DNA of 5,677 nt, from contig JAABRC010000144.1 in assembly GCA_011391115.1 (NCBI GenBank), forward strand, positions 1-5,677. Direction: 5' to 3'. The position numbers and the translations under genes were made by a program. This DNA comes from Candidatus Egaibacter danicus. GTDB lineage: Bacteria; Pseudomonadota; Gammaproteobacteria; Burkholderiales; Burkholderiaceae. Below the pieces are notes generated by a model, which ran no database searches, was not told the origin of the DNA, and was given only the letters and a program-made list of their open reading frames with translations. Within the stretch, counting starts at the first letter, position 1. The number at the start of each line of letters is the position of its first letter. This document shows, in pieces, positions 1-5,677 of this stretch.

Positions 1-156
1 GTAGCCAATCGGCATGTTGATCCACAGACGACGATCATGGCCACCGGCTTCCAGAACCAGTACGGTAGCACTCCCATCTGCGCTCAACCGGTCAGCCAGG
101 ACACAACCCGCTGATCCGCTACCGACGACGATGTAGTCGTATTCATCGACTGTCAA
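1..156 (-). CDS. GMC-family FAD-dependent oxidoreductase, N-terminal fragment (cut by window edge)
   Basis: Only the first 52 residues are in the window; the gene continues past base 1. The fragment is a classic GMC oxidoreductase N-terminus. A beta strand ending in the FAD pyrophosphate loop GSGSAG (Gly12, Gly14, Gly17) is followed by an acidic residue, Glu36, in LVLEAGG, which in this family binds the adenosine ribose. After that comes LWINMPIGY, resembling the family segment that covers the flavin. The start is a TTG at 156-154. AGAGG lies about six bases upstream and the family normally begins a few residues before DYIVVG; no ATG fits. GMC enzymes oxidise alcohols, including choline, to aldehydes. 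The W-x-x-x-P-x-G-Y pattern looks more like generic alcohol dehydrogenases of the family than BetA, so choline dehydrogenase should not be assumed despite the carnitine genes nearby. It lies 119 bases downstream of the MFS gene on the same strand. Family call is strong; substrate is unknown. Confidence 0.9.
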   Translation of the reverse strand, partial: MTVDEYDYIVVGSGSAGCVLADRLSADGSATVLVLEAGGHDRRLWINMPIGY

Positions 157-185
157 TGGTTGCCTCTCGTGATGTGTACCCCGGA

Positions 186-203
186 TGCATTGGCTTCAAT
201 GCA
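186..203. promoter_or_regulatory. Perfect 7+7 inverted repeat upstream of the GMC gene, candidate operator
   Basis: TGCATTG and CAATGCA form perfect inverted arms separated by four bases (GCTT). The repeat is centred about 38 bases before the TTG start of the GMC oxidoreductase. Its 18-base span and position fit a dimeric repressor or activator site in the leader or promoter. It could instead fold as a small hairpin in the mRNA. No T-run follows on either strand, so it does not look like a terminator. The role as an operator is inferred. Confidence 0.4.
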
Positions 204-255
204 CCAAAGCAGTGTAGGACAGCACTGGCAGTACCCGGGTCGTGCCGGGCTTTGT

Positions 256-272
256 TCAATTCAAATAATTGA
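256..272. repeat. Short AT-rich inverted repeat (6+6) just after the MFS stop
   Basis: TCAATT and AATTGA are perfect inverted arms around a five-base centre. They lie in the gap between the MFS gene and the downstream GMC gene, beginning three bases beyond the MFS stop codon. The stem is too AT-rich and short to be a convincing terminator. It could be part of a promoter or operator for the GMC gene. The right arm and the next bases (264-275) recur with one mismatch at 1638-1649. Confidence 0.3.
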
Positions 273-275
273 CAC

Positions 276-1559
276 TCAGAATTTGGAATGCGGCAGTTGC
301 GAGTCACCATCCGCGTGAGCTGGATGCTGTGGCGAGCGCCGCGGGTCCATCTGTAGTACAGCCTGAGAGCCGCTACCCATCAATACGTATTCAGCCTTCT
401 CGGCTTGTGCGCCCACGTTCAATGGGTACTTGAGGGCGTAACGCCAGATACAGAGAACCAGCAACACCAGGACTCCGGCCAGATACAGCATCAGGGCTTC
501 GGGGCCCATCAAGTCCATGACGCCGCCACCCAGAGTAGGGCCCACCGTTGCACCGATGCCGTACAGCAGCAGCAGTCCCCCGGTCACTTCCAGCACCCGC
601 GAGGGGTCGATCAGATCGTTGACGTGGGCCACACTCAAACCGTAAATGGTGAAAGACAGGCCACCATAAATGACCCCCATGCCAATCAACATACCCTCGT
701 ATTCGCGAGCCAGAAAGAAGCCGGCAATAGCGACGGCGGCACTGGCGCAACAAACCAGAAATAACACCCGGCGGCGATCATGCCGATCCGACAGGTGGCC
801 TACGGGCCACTGAAATACTGCACCACCCAATATGGTGGCTGCCATGAAGGTCGCTATGCCTGCTTCGCTGAACCCCACCCCTTGCGCAAAGACATGCCCC
901 AGGCTGAAAAGGGCACCATTGAGCAGGCCCGACCCCACCGCCCCAATCACCCCAATGGGAGAAATCGCGAACAATTCGATCAGGCCCAGTTTGGGGGCTT
1001 CCGTTGGTTGCGGCTCAGCCACGGGTGTGAGCGTGATGGGCAGCAAAGCGAACGAAAACAGGATGGACACCAGTGCAAATGGCACAAAACCAAAGCGGTC
1101 ACCCACCAGAATCAACCATTGTCCCAGCGCCAGGGCCACTCCGTTGACCGCCATGTAGGCAGCAAATACCTTGCCGCGCTGTTCGCTGGTGGCCACAACA
1201 TTGAGCCAGCTCTCCACCACGATATAGAGGCCAACCAGGCACACGCCGGTCACAAAACGCAGACCACCCCAAAACCAGGGGTTGATCCATAGCGCATGCA
1301 GAATGGGCAGCGCTGAAGCGATGGAGGCCATGGCTGCAAAAGCCCGAATGTGGCCGACGCGGCGGATGATGACAGGGCATGCATAGGTGCCATAGACAAA
1401 GCCGGCGAAATAAGCCGACATGATCAGACCAGTGACGAGGCCTGAAAATTTGGCCAGCCCTGCCTGCGCGCCGATAGCGGCGAACAGCAGACCCGTACCC
1501 ACCACCAGCATACCTACGCCACTGAGCAGAGAGGCCAGCGGCATCAATAATTTATTCAA
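276..1559 (-). CDS. MFS transporter, YcaD-like
   Basis: A 427-residue polytopic inner-membrane protein of the major facilitator superfamily, with about 12 hydrophobic segments. They fall roughly at 8-30, 42-62, 72-92, 97-117, 133-153, 157-177, 202-224, 234-253, 265-284, 289-312, 326-346 and 354-373. The conserved cytoplasmic loop between helices 8 and 9 is visible as GHLSDRHDRRR (254-264). The first-half equivalent is degenerate (IIRRVGHIRAF, 64-74). VESWLN at 115-120, in helix 4, is characteristic of the YcaD-like group. A hydrophilic tail of about 50 residues follows the last helix. The start is TTG at 1559-1557, supported by GGAG seven bases upstream; the ATG at residue 6 has no ribosome site. 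The gene is divergent from the carnitine operon and upstream of the GMC gene. The transported substrate cannot be read from sequence. A link to carnitine or betaine is only suggested by the divergent arrangement, and drug or metabolite export is equally possible. Confidence 0.88.
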   Translation of the reverse strand: MNKLLMPLASLLSGVGMLVVGTGLLFAAIGAQAGLAKFSGLVTGLIMSAYFAGFVYGTYACPVIIRRVGHIRAFAAMASIASALPILHALWINPWFWGGLRFVTGVCLVGLYIVVESWLNVVATSEQRGKVFAAYMAVNGVALALGQWLILVGDRFGFVPFALVSILFSFALLPITLTPVAEPQPTEAPKLGLIELFAISPIGVIGAVGSGLLNGALFSLGHVFAQGVGFSEAGIATFMAATILGGAVFQWPVGHLSDRHDRRRVLFLVCCASAAVAIAGFFLAREYEGMLIGMGVIYGGLSFTIYGLSVAHVNDLIDPSRVLEVTGGLLLLYGIGATVGPTLGGGVMDLMGPEALMLYLAGVLVLLVLCIWRYALKYPLNVGAQAEKAEYVLMGSGSQAVLQMDPRRSPQHPAHADGDSQLPHSKF

Positions 1560-1763
1560 AACCGGCTCCAGAATTCAATGGGATGCAAGGTAGCACAAAG
1601 ATATGCTGTTCAATGGCGTGTTTTGCGATCAGAAATGAATAATTGATACCACTGACAGGTCGCACGCAGTCAACAGTTAGTCGTATGCGTGCGACTCGCG
1701 TTGCAGACTCAACGGTACAGTCTGTCGTCAAAAACCCGTGTCGGAAGAACAGGATTGCATAAC
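1560..1763. promoter_or_regulatory. Divergent intergenic control region between MFS gene and carnitine operon
   Basis: This 204-base region must hold the promoters for both the leftward MFS gene and the rightward cdhC operon. It contains an AT-rich patch around 1631-1650, the long inverted repeat at 1659-1695 and a smaller 6+6 inverted repeat at 1704-1724 (CAGACT / AGTCTG). Candidate rightward promoter elements, such as TTGCGA near 1623 with GATACC 16 bases downstream, match sigma-70 poorly. A leftward TTGACT on the minus strand (about 1674-1669) lacks a -10 at good spacing. I therefore do not place exact promoters. Ribosome sites are clearer: GGAG for the MFS gene and AGGA at 1751-1754 for cdhC. 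Confidence 0.5.
1659..1695. promoter_or_regulatory. Perfect 10+10 inverted repeat, candidate operator of the carnitine operon
   Basis: GTCGCACGCA at 1659-1668 and TGCGTGCGAC at 1686-1695 are exact reverse complements, separated by 17 bases. The centre is about 87 bases before the cdhC start and 118 bases from the MFS start. Arms of this length on two well-spaced faces of the helix suggest a regulator binding as a dimer or pair of dimers. A long-loop RNA hairpin in the operon leader is the alternative. No T-run follows, so an ordinary terminator is unlikely. In Pseudomonas the equivalent operon is activated by the AraC-family protein CdhR; no regulator gene is in this window. Confidence 0.5.
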
Positions 1764-2651
1764 ATGAATCACAACGTCATCATTACCTGCGCAGTCACCG
1801 GGGCCGGAGACACTGTCGACAAACACCCGGCCATACCCGTAACGCCAGCGCAAATAGCGGCTGCTGCGGTCGAGGCAGCGCAAGCCGGTGCAACGGTGGT
1901 GCATTGCCATGTGCGTGACCCCAAGACTGGCAAAGGCAGCCGCGATCCGGCTTTGTATCGTGAAGTCATGGAGCGCATCCGGGACTCCGGCGTGGACGTG
2001 ATCGTCAACCTGACCGCAGGCATGGGTGGCGATCTGGAGATTGGTGGCGGCGAGGCACCGATGCATTTCGGGCCAGGTACGGACTTGGTGGGGCCTTTGG
2101 CCAGGCTGGTCCATGTGGAGGAGCTCCTGCCCGATATTTGCACGCTGGATTGCGGCACGCTGAATTTTGGCGATGGCGACACGATTTACGTTTCAACGCC
2201 AGCCGCTCTGCGCGCAGGTGCCAGGCGAATCACCGAACTGGGTGTCAAGGCTGAGCTGGAGATTTTCGATACCGGTCATCTGTGGTTCGCGAATCAGATG
2301 ATCAGGGAAGGTCTTCTCAAAGACCCTATCTTCCAGCTCTGCCTGGGCATACCCTGGGGTGCGCCCGCGGACACCACGACCATGAAAGCCATGGTGGACA
2401 ACCTGCCACCGGGTGTCACCTGGGCAGGCTTTGGCATTGGACGGATGCAAATGCCCATGGCTGCGCAAGCGGTGCTGCTGGGAGGTAACGTTCGCGTTGG
2501 CCTGGAAGACAATCTGTGGCTTGACAAAGGTGTGCCTGCCTCTAATGGCTCGCTTGTCGAGCGCGTCATAGAACTGCTGCATTGCCTGGGTGCCAAGCCG
2601 ATGACCCCCACCGAAGGGCGCGTCAAGATGGGGCTAAAGAAGCGCGCCTAG
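1764..2651 (+). CDS. cdhC: 3-dehydrocarnitine cleavage enzyme (BKACE family, formerly DUF849)
   Basis: A 295-residue TIM-barrel enzyme of the beta-keto acid cleavage family. It is predicted to condense 3-dehydrocarnitine with acetyl-CoA and release betainyl-CoA plus acetoacetate in the cytoplasm. Family hallmarks are visible. The N-terminal strand [11 protein letters not shown] is followed by the metal ligands His47 and His49 in HCHVRD, then NLTAGMGG (82-89), [10 protein letters not shown] (128-137) and RVGLEDN (244-250). In the last, Glu248 matches the third zinc ligand of characterised Kce and Arg244/Asp249 match its catalytic residues. Length is typical. The start is ATG 1764, with AGGA nine bases upstream. 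A GTG at 1689 would add 25 residues the family lacks and would sit in an operator-like repeat. BKACE members act on several keto acids; the carnitine assignment rests on the cdhA and cdhB neighbours. The next gene starts 39 bases downstream. Confidence 0.88.
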   Translation: MNHNVIITCAVTGAGDTVDKHPAIPVTPAQIAAAAVEAAQAGATVVHCHVRDPKTGKGSRDPALYREVMERIRDSGVDVIVNLTAGMGGDLEIGGGEAPMHFGPGTDLVGPLARLVHVEELLPDICTLDCGTLNFGDGDTIYVSTPAALRAGARRITELGVKAELEIFDTGHLWFANQMIREGLLKDPIFQLCLGIPWGAPADTTTMKAMVDNLPPGVTWAGFGIGRMQMPMAAQAVLLGGNVRVGLEDNLWLDKGVPASNGSLVERVIELLHCLGAKPMTPTEGRVKMGLKKRA

Positions 2652-2680
2652 CCTCGCATGATGCGCTAATCAATCGTCTG

Positions 2681-2685
2681 GGGAG
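2681..2685 (+). promoter_or_regulatory. Ribosome binding site of cdhA
   Basis: GGGAG five bases before the ATG at 2691 is the best Shine-Dalgarno match in the operon. It fixes the cdhA start. Confidence 0.7.
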
Positions 2686-2690
2686 TTTGT

Positions 2691-3656
2691 ATGTCGCTTG
2701 TTACGAATATCAGGACTTTTGCTGCACTTGGCAGTGGCGTCATTGGGAGTGGCTGGATAGCGCGTGCGCTGGCCAACGGGCTTGACGTGGTTGCATGGGA
2801 CCCTGCGCCGGGCGCCGAAGGCCAACTGCGTCAGCGAGTCGGCAACGCATGGGGTGCATTGGAAAAGCAGGGGATCAAGCCGGGATCTGACCCCGGGCGC
2901 CTGCATTTTGTGGCGACCATTGAAGAATGCGTCGCCGGGGCAGACTTCATTCAGGAAAGTGCGCCCGAGCGCCTGGATCTGAAAATTGATCTCCATGAAA
3001 AAATCAGTTCGGCAGCCCGACCCAACGTGCTCATTGCGTCATCGACGTCTGGCTTGTTGCCTTCGGAGTTTTACGCAAAGTCGAAACATCCCGAGCGCTG
3101 CGTTGTGGGGCATCCATTCAATCCGGTCTATCTGTTGCCACTGGTGGAAGTGGTGGGCGGCATGAGGACCTCACCCGATGCGGTGCAGGCGGCGATTGCC
3201 GTATACAAGTCCCTGGGTATGCATCCCCTGCACGTGCGCAAGGAGGTTCCCGGCTTCATTGCAGACCGTCTGCTGGAAGCCATGTGGCGCGAGTCATTGC
3301 ATCTGGTCAATGACGGTATTGCCACCACCGGCGAAATTGACGACGCCATTCGATACGGCGCGGGTATTCGGTGGTCGTTCATGGGAAGTTTTCTGATCTA
3401 CACGCTGGCTGGTGGCGATGCAGGCATGCGTCATTTTATGGCCCAATTCGGTCCGGCGCTGAAGTTGCCCTGGACGAAGCTCGAAGCGCCGGAGCTGACG
3501 GAAGGCTTGATTGATTCGGTAGTGGACGGTACCAGTGATCAGTTGGGAAAACACAGCATTGCTGAGCTTGAACGCTACCGCGACGACTGTCTGCTCGCTG
3601 TTCAGGCTGCTGTGAAGGCAACCAAACTGAAACACGGTATTGCTCTGGATGAATAA
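2691..3656 (+). CDS. cdhA: L-carnitine 3-dehydrogenase (3-hydroxyacyl-CoA dehydrogenase superfamily)
   Basis: A 321-residue cytoplasmic NAD-dependent enzyme predicted to oxidise L-carnitine to 3-dehydrocarnitine (EC 1.1.1.108), the first step of the pathway. The Rossmann domain begins with [10 protein letters not shown] (Gly14, Gly16, Gly19). Asp37 at the end of strand 2 predicts NAD rather than NADP. The 3-hydroxyacyl-CoA dehydrogenase catalytic signature is present: Ser118 in SSTSG, His141 in GHPFNPV and Glu153 in LVEVVGG. The C-terminal helical domain starts near [14 protein letters not shown]. The Ala-Asp there, where acyl-CoA enzymes have an Asn, is typical of carnitine dehydrogenases. 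The length fits the single-domain form; some relatives carry a fused C-terminal thioesterase, which here is the separate next gene. The start is firm from GGGAG. The stop TAA lies four bases before the chosen cdhB ATG, implying translational coupling. A relative acting on another beta-hydroxy acid is possible but less likely given the neighbours. Confidence 0.9.
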   Translation: MSLVTNIRTFAALGSGVIGSGWIARALANGLDVVAWDPAPGAEGQLRQRVGNAWGALEKQGIKPGSDPGRLHFVATIEECVAGADFIQESAPERLDLKIDLHEKISSAARPNVLIASSTSGLLPSEFYAKSKHPERCVVGHPFNPVYLLPLVEVVGGMRTSPDAVQAAIAVYKSLGMHPLHVRKEVPGFIADRLLEAMWRESLHLVNDGIATTGEIDDAIRYGAGIRWSFMGSFLIYTLAGGDAGMRHFMAQFGPALKLPWTKLEAPELTEGLIDSVVDGTSDQLGKHSIAELERYRDDCLLAVQAAVKATKLKHGIALDE

Positions 3657-3660
3657 TGCC

Positions 3661-4146
3661 ATGACTGGCCTGTTAATCACTTGGCGTGGCACGGTGTTGC
3701 CCGAATGGGTGGACTACAACGGTCACCTTAGGGATGCGTACTACCTGCTTCTGTTCAGCTATGCAACTGATGGGTTGATGGATCAGATAGGTCTGGACGA
3801 GGCTGGGCGAAAGGCTACCGGTCATTCCATTTTCACTGTGGAAGCCCATATCAACTACGTGCAGGAGGTAAAAGTGGGGGTCGCCGTGGAGGTGCGCACG
3901 CAGATGCTGGGCCATGACGGCAAGCGGTTGCAGGTTTATCACAGCCTGCATCCTGCCAATTCCCAACCCTTGCTGGCTGGGAACGAGCAGATGTTGTTGA
4001 ATGTCGATATGAATGGCCCTTTTTCGACGCCCTTCGCTCCAGCAGTTCATGAAAAGCTTGGGGCACTCATGGCGCAGCACCAGTCGCTGCCAAAGCCAGA
4101 GTATGCAGGCAGAAGTATTGCTCTCCCCGCTCAGCGCGCTGGCTGA
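3661..4146 (+). CDS. cdhB: Betainyl-CoA thioesterase, hotdog fold (4-hydroxybenzoyl-CoA thioesterase-like)
   Basis: A 161-residue cytoplasmic thioesterase predicted to hydrolyse betainyl-CoA to glycine betaine and CoA, finishing conversion of carnitine to betaine. The 4HBT-type active-site motif is PEWVDYNGHL, with the presumed catalytic Asp18 followed by Asn20, Gly21 and His22. Next come the hotdog helix (AYYLLLFSYATDGLMDQIG) and the strands HSIFTVEAHINYVQEV and VEVRTQMLGHDGKRLQVYHSL. This is usual for the family. The start is ambiguous. ATG 3661 is chosen for family length and a weak GGA about 11 bases upstream. ATG 3649, overlapping the end of cdhA by eight bases, would add four residues, and TTG 3640 is a weaker option. 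Either way the gene is closely coupled to cdhA. Specificity for betainyl-CoA is inferred from operon context. The C-terminus after about residue 140 is variable and probably not structured. Confidence 0.85.
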   Translation: MTGLLITWRGTVLPEWVDYNGHLRDAYYLLLFSYATDGLMDQIGLDEAGRKATGHSIFTVEAHINYVQEVKVGVAVEVRTQMLGHDGKRLQVYHSLHPANSQPLLAGNEQMLLNVDMNGPFSTPFAPAVHEKLGALMAQHQSLPKPEYAGRSIALPAQRAG

Positions 4147-4174
4147 GCCTGGGTTTTCAGAAAGCCGCGGAAGA
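4147..4174. other. Convergent junction with no clear terminator
   Basis: Only 28 bases separate the cdhB stop from the stop of the oppositely oriented PhnD-like gene. I see no strong stem followed by T-rich sequence on either strand. The possible pairing around 4140-4167 (GGCTGA with TCAG...AGCC) is interrupted by an AAA bulge. The two transcripts probably run into each other or end by another mechanism. Confidence 0.4.
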
Positions 4175-4969
4175 CTACAAGTGGTAGCAGTTCAGCTGAT
4201 TGGCGTGGTCGCGCATGTCGCTGCAAATCTGATAGTCAGCCAATTCCAGAGGCTCAAACCCCTCGATGAAGAGATCCCTTCGAATCACAGCCAGCGTGCT
4301 GTCTTGCATGGCTTTTGAGAGAATGAGCCGCAGGGTTGCCAGTGTTGAATCGCTGATTCCTGCTGCGGCGATCAATGGCAGGCCCGGGTAGGGATCGCTG
4401 TAACCAATGACTCGCGTGCCGCGGGTGATGTCAGGCAGGTATTTTTCGAATCCAGCCAGACTGACGCAGTCAATCGAAGCGATGTCGGCAAAACCGTCCC
4501 GCACCATTTCTATCGACCTGCGATGTGCTCCAGCCTCAACCGTTTGGCCAAAGAATTTTCCCGACACAGCCAAGGGAGCCACCAGGGCGCGCAGACTGTT
4601 GTAGCCAGATTGAGAGTCCAGGCTGTTATAGGCAACCCTGCGGTCGCGAAACTGACTCAATTCAGAAGCGTGCTCATCGTGGCGGACAACCATTGCACTA
4701 CGGCAAAACCCTCCCTGGCAGCCAGGCACTCCGTATCGAAAAGTACCTATCACGCGGACTTGATTGCGAAGCTCAGTCACCAGGGGATATCCACAGGCCT
4801 GACTGAGCAACAGCGAAGGATTTCGCCAATGGCCCAGCATTTCCAGGGGCCACGTCAACGTATCAGGTACGTTTCTCAGTCCAGCCTCTCGCAAGTGAGC
4901 AGACAGGTAACCCCATAACGCCTGAACCGTAGCCGGTGTGCTGGTGTACATCGGCAACGATACGATCAT
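4175..4969 (-). CDS. PhnD-like substrate-binding-fold protein without visible signal peptide
   Basis: A 264-residue protein resembling the phosphate/phosphite/phosphonate-binding (PhnD-like, type 2 periplasmic-binding fold) family. Conserved pieces in order are: SQACGYPLVTEL (56-67), VPGCQGGFCRSAMVVR (81-96), AYNSLDSQSGYNSLRAL (113-129), GAHRRSIEMVRDGFADIASID (about 147-167, with the usual short helix then ADxAxID strand) and YSDPYPGLPLI (190-200). The protein begins directly with the first fold strand (MIVSLPMYT). There is no hydrophobic leader or lipobox cysteine, so it is expected to be cytoplasmic. No permease or ATPase genes are adjacent, so a transport role is doubtful. The ATG at 4969 overlaps the desaturase-like stop as ATGA, indicating translational coupling to that gene. 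An N-terminal extension is impossible without entering the upstream gene in another frame. The ligand is unknown; a sensing or accessory role for the desaturase-like enzyme is conjecture. Confidence 0.8.
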   Translation of the reverse strand: MIVSLPMYTSTPATVQALWGYLSAHLREAGLRNVPDTLTWPLEMLGHWRNPSLLLSQACGYPLVTELRNQVRVIGTFRYGVPGCQGGFCRSAMVVRHDEHASELSQFRDRRVAYNSLDSQSGYNSLRALVAPLAVSGKFFGQTVEAGAHRRSIEMVRDGFADIASIDCVSLAGFEKYLPDITRGTRVIGYSDPYPGLPLIAAAGISDSTLATLRLILSKAMQDSTLAVIRRDLFIEGFEPLELADYQICSDMRDHANQLNCYHL

Positions 4970-5677
4970 TTTTCAATGCCGGGATGAACGGGGGAGTCAA
5001 TGGGTTTGAGCGCGTATTTGCGCAGCAGGTGGCCATATCCAGGAATGTGAAATCCGTCATTGCGGTGCAGAAACCCTTCGCGATCCGACCTGTAAACGGA
5101 AGGGATGTCATACCAGGCCAGGCCTGGATAGTCATGGTGTACGGCGTGATAGTTGTTGTTGAGATAGAGCAATCGCCACGGCAAGGCGGCGTCATTGATC
5201 ACGATGCGATGTGCCGGTTTGCTGGCGGGGCGATGTTCATAAAACGAGCGCAGCATGGCCAGACTCAAGGCTGGGTAAGCAATTCCAAACAGGTAGTGCA
5301 AAGGTGATATGCCGGATTGGGCATTTACCCACCACAACATCGCAACCAGCAGTGCCAGATGCAGGGCCCAGGTGCCCGCATATCTGAAGTCACGTTTGAG
5401 TGGACCGGAGACGATGGTCGCCCACACCGGCGGAATGGTGAAAGCCGGTCCCAGCAGCAGGCGGCCAAGGGCAGTACGAAGTGACCAGCGAATCGCGCGT
5501 TGAAAAGACGACAGGTTTTTGTAGTCCTGTGGTTCGACGTAATTGCCTTCCGGATCAATTCCGGGCAAGGTGAGCAACTCATCACGATGATGTGCAATGT
5601 GGCTGTCACGATAAATATCGTACGGATACCACGCGCTCAGGGGAAACACCCCAAAGAGGCGATTGATAGTCTTGTTA
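4966..5677 (-). CDS. Fatty-acid-desaturase-like membrane di-iron protein, N-terminus cut by window edge
   Basis: The last 236 residues of a membrane desaturase/hydroxylase-superfamily protein (PF00487 type); the reading frame is open to the window edge, so the true start lies beyond 5677. Two of the three histidine clusters that bind the di-iron centre are visible. HIAHH lies at visible residues 26-30 (RDSHIAHHRD) and HAVHH at 177-181 (NNNYHAVHHDYPGLAWY). An EHR motif lies before the third box. The first HxxxH box would be upstream. Hydrophobic helices near visible residues 70-92, 101-119 and 124-145 lie between the boxes. A GTG at 5649 is in frame but is not the likely start, since homologous sequence (INRLFGV) continues upstream of it. 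Such proteins desaturate or hydroxylate lipid-like substrates with O2 in the inner membrane; the actual substrate cannot be told. It overlaps the PhnD-like gene by four bases. Confidence 0.88.
   Translation of the reverse strand, partial: NKTINRLFGVFPLSAWYPYDIYRDSHIAHHRDELLTLPGIDPEGNYVEPQDYKNLSSFQRAIRWSLRTALGRLLLGPAFTIPPVWATIVSGPLKRDFRYAGTWALHLALLVAMLWWVNAQSGISPLHYLFGIAYPALSLAMLRSFYEHRPASKPAHRIVINDAALPWRLLYLNNNYHAVHHDYPGLAWYDIPSVYRSDREGFLHRNDGFHIPGYGHLLRKYALKPIDSPVHPGIEK

Noticed and set aside
1..156. Assignment of the GMC fragment as choline dehydrogenase betA
   Set aside because: Only 52 residues are visible, and the segment after EAGG resembles generic GMC alcohol dehydrogenases more than BetA; neighbouring carnitine genes alone do not justify the name.
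229..256. GC stem CCCGG/CCGGG as a terminator after the MFS gene
   Set aside because: The stem is only five base pairs, and in the MFS transcription direction no T-run follows it.
780..1292. Long plus-strand open frame (170 codons) inside the MFS gene
   Set aside because: It is antisense to a clear membrane transporter, its translation is Gln/His-rich with no recognisable domain, and it is best explained as a shadow of the real gene.
1689..1763. A 25-residue N-terminal extension of cdhC from GTG 1689
   Set aside because: No ribosome site, the codon lies in the right arm of the inverted repeat, and BKACE proteins begin with the strand that follows ATG 1764.
2193..2582. Minus-strand open frame of 129 codons inside cdhC
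   Set aside because: Antisense to a well-conserved enzyme with all catalytic motifs; no plausible family or ribosome site.
4523..4918. Plus-strand open frame antisense to the PhnD-like gene
   Set aside because: The minus-strand frame carries the recognisable PhnD-like motifs across its whole length; the plus frame shows none.
4175..4969. PhnD-like protein as the carnitine-binding protein CaiX
   Set aside because: CaiX is an exported binding protein of the glycine-betaine type (OpuAC-like); this protein lacks a signal peptide, has PhnD-like motifs, and is on the opposite strand in a different transcription unit.

Overview
The window looks like a piece of a proteobacterial chromosome of moderately high GC, probably gamma- or betaproteobacterial. 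That placement is inferred from gene content and gene order only. It is densely coded: seven genes or gene fragments, no RNA genes, no CRISPR, no insertion sequences, and no stretch over about 205 bases without a gene.

Left part, minus strand (1-1559): the first 52 codons of a GMC-family FAD oxidoreductase, cut by the window edge, lie 119 bases downstream of a complete 12-helix MFS transporter of the YcaD-like type. Both appear to use TTG starts preceded by purine-rich ribosome sites. A 204-base divergent intergenic region (1560-1763) follows. It carries a perfect 10+10 inverted repeat that is a candidate operator.

Centre, plus strand (1764-4146): a compact three-gene operon. It encodes a beta-keto acid cleavage enzyme (BKACE, formerly DUF849), an L-carnitine 3-dehydrogenase and a hotdog-fold thioesterase. 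Families and order match the Pseudomonas cdhC-cdhA-cdhB carnitine catabolism genes. Together they are expected to oxidise L-carnitine to 3-dehydrocarnitine, cleave that with acetyl-CoA into betainyl-CoA plus acetoacetate, and hydrolyse betainyl-CoA to glycine betaine. The transporter, regulator and esterase that accompany these genes in Pseudomonas (caiX, cdhR, hocS) are not visible here. The divergent MFS gene is a possible but unproven substitute transporter.

Right part, minus strand (4175-5677): a membrane fatty-acid-desaturase-like di-iron protein, truncated at its N-terminus by the window edge, overlaps by four bases (ATGA) with a PhnD-like periplasmic-binding-fold protein. The latter has no visible signal peptide and no ABC transporter partners. 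This translationally coupled pair converges on the carnitine operon with only 28 bases between stops. It is the least explained and most interesting part of the window.
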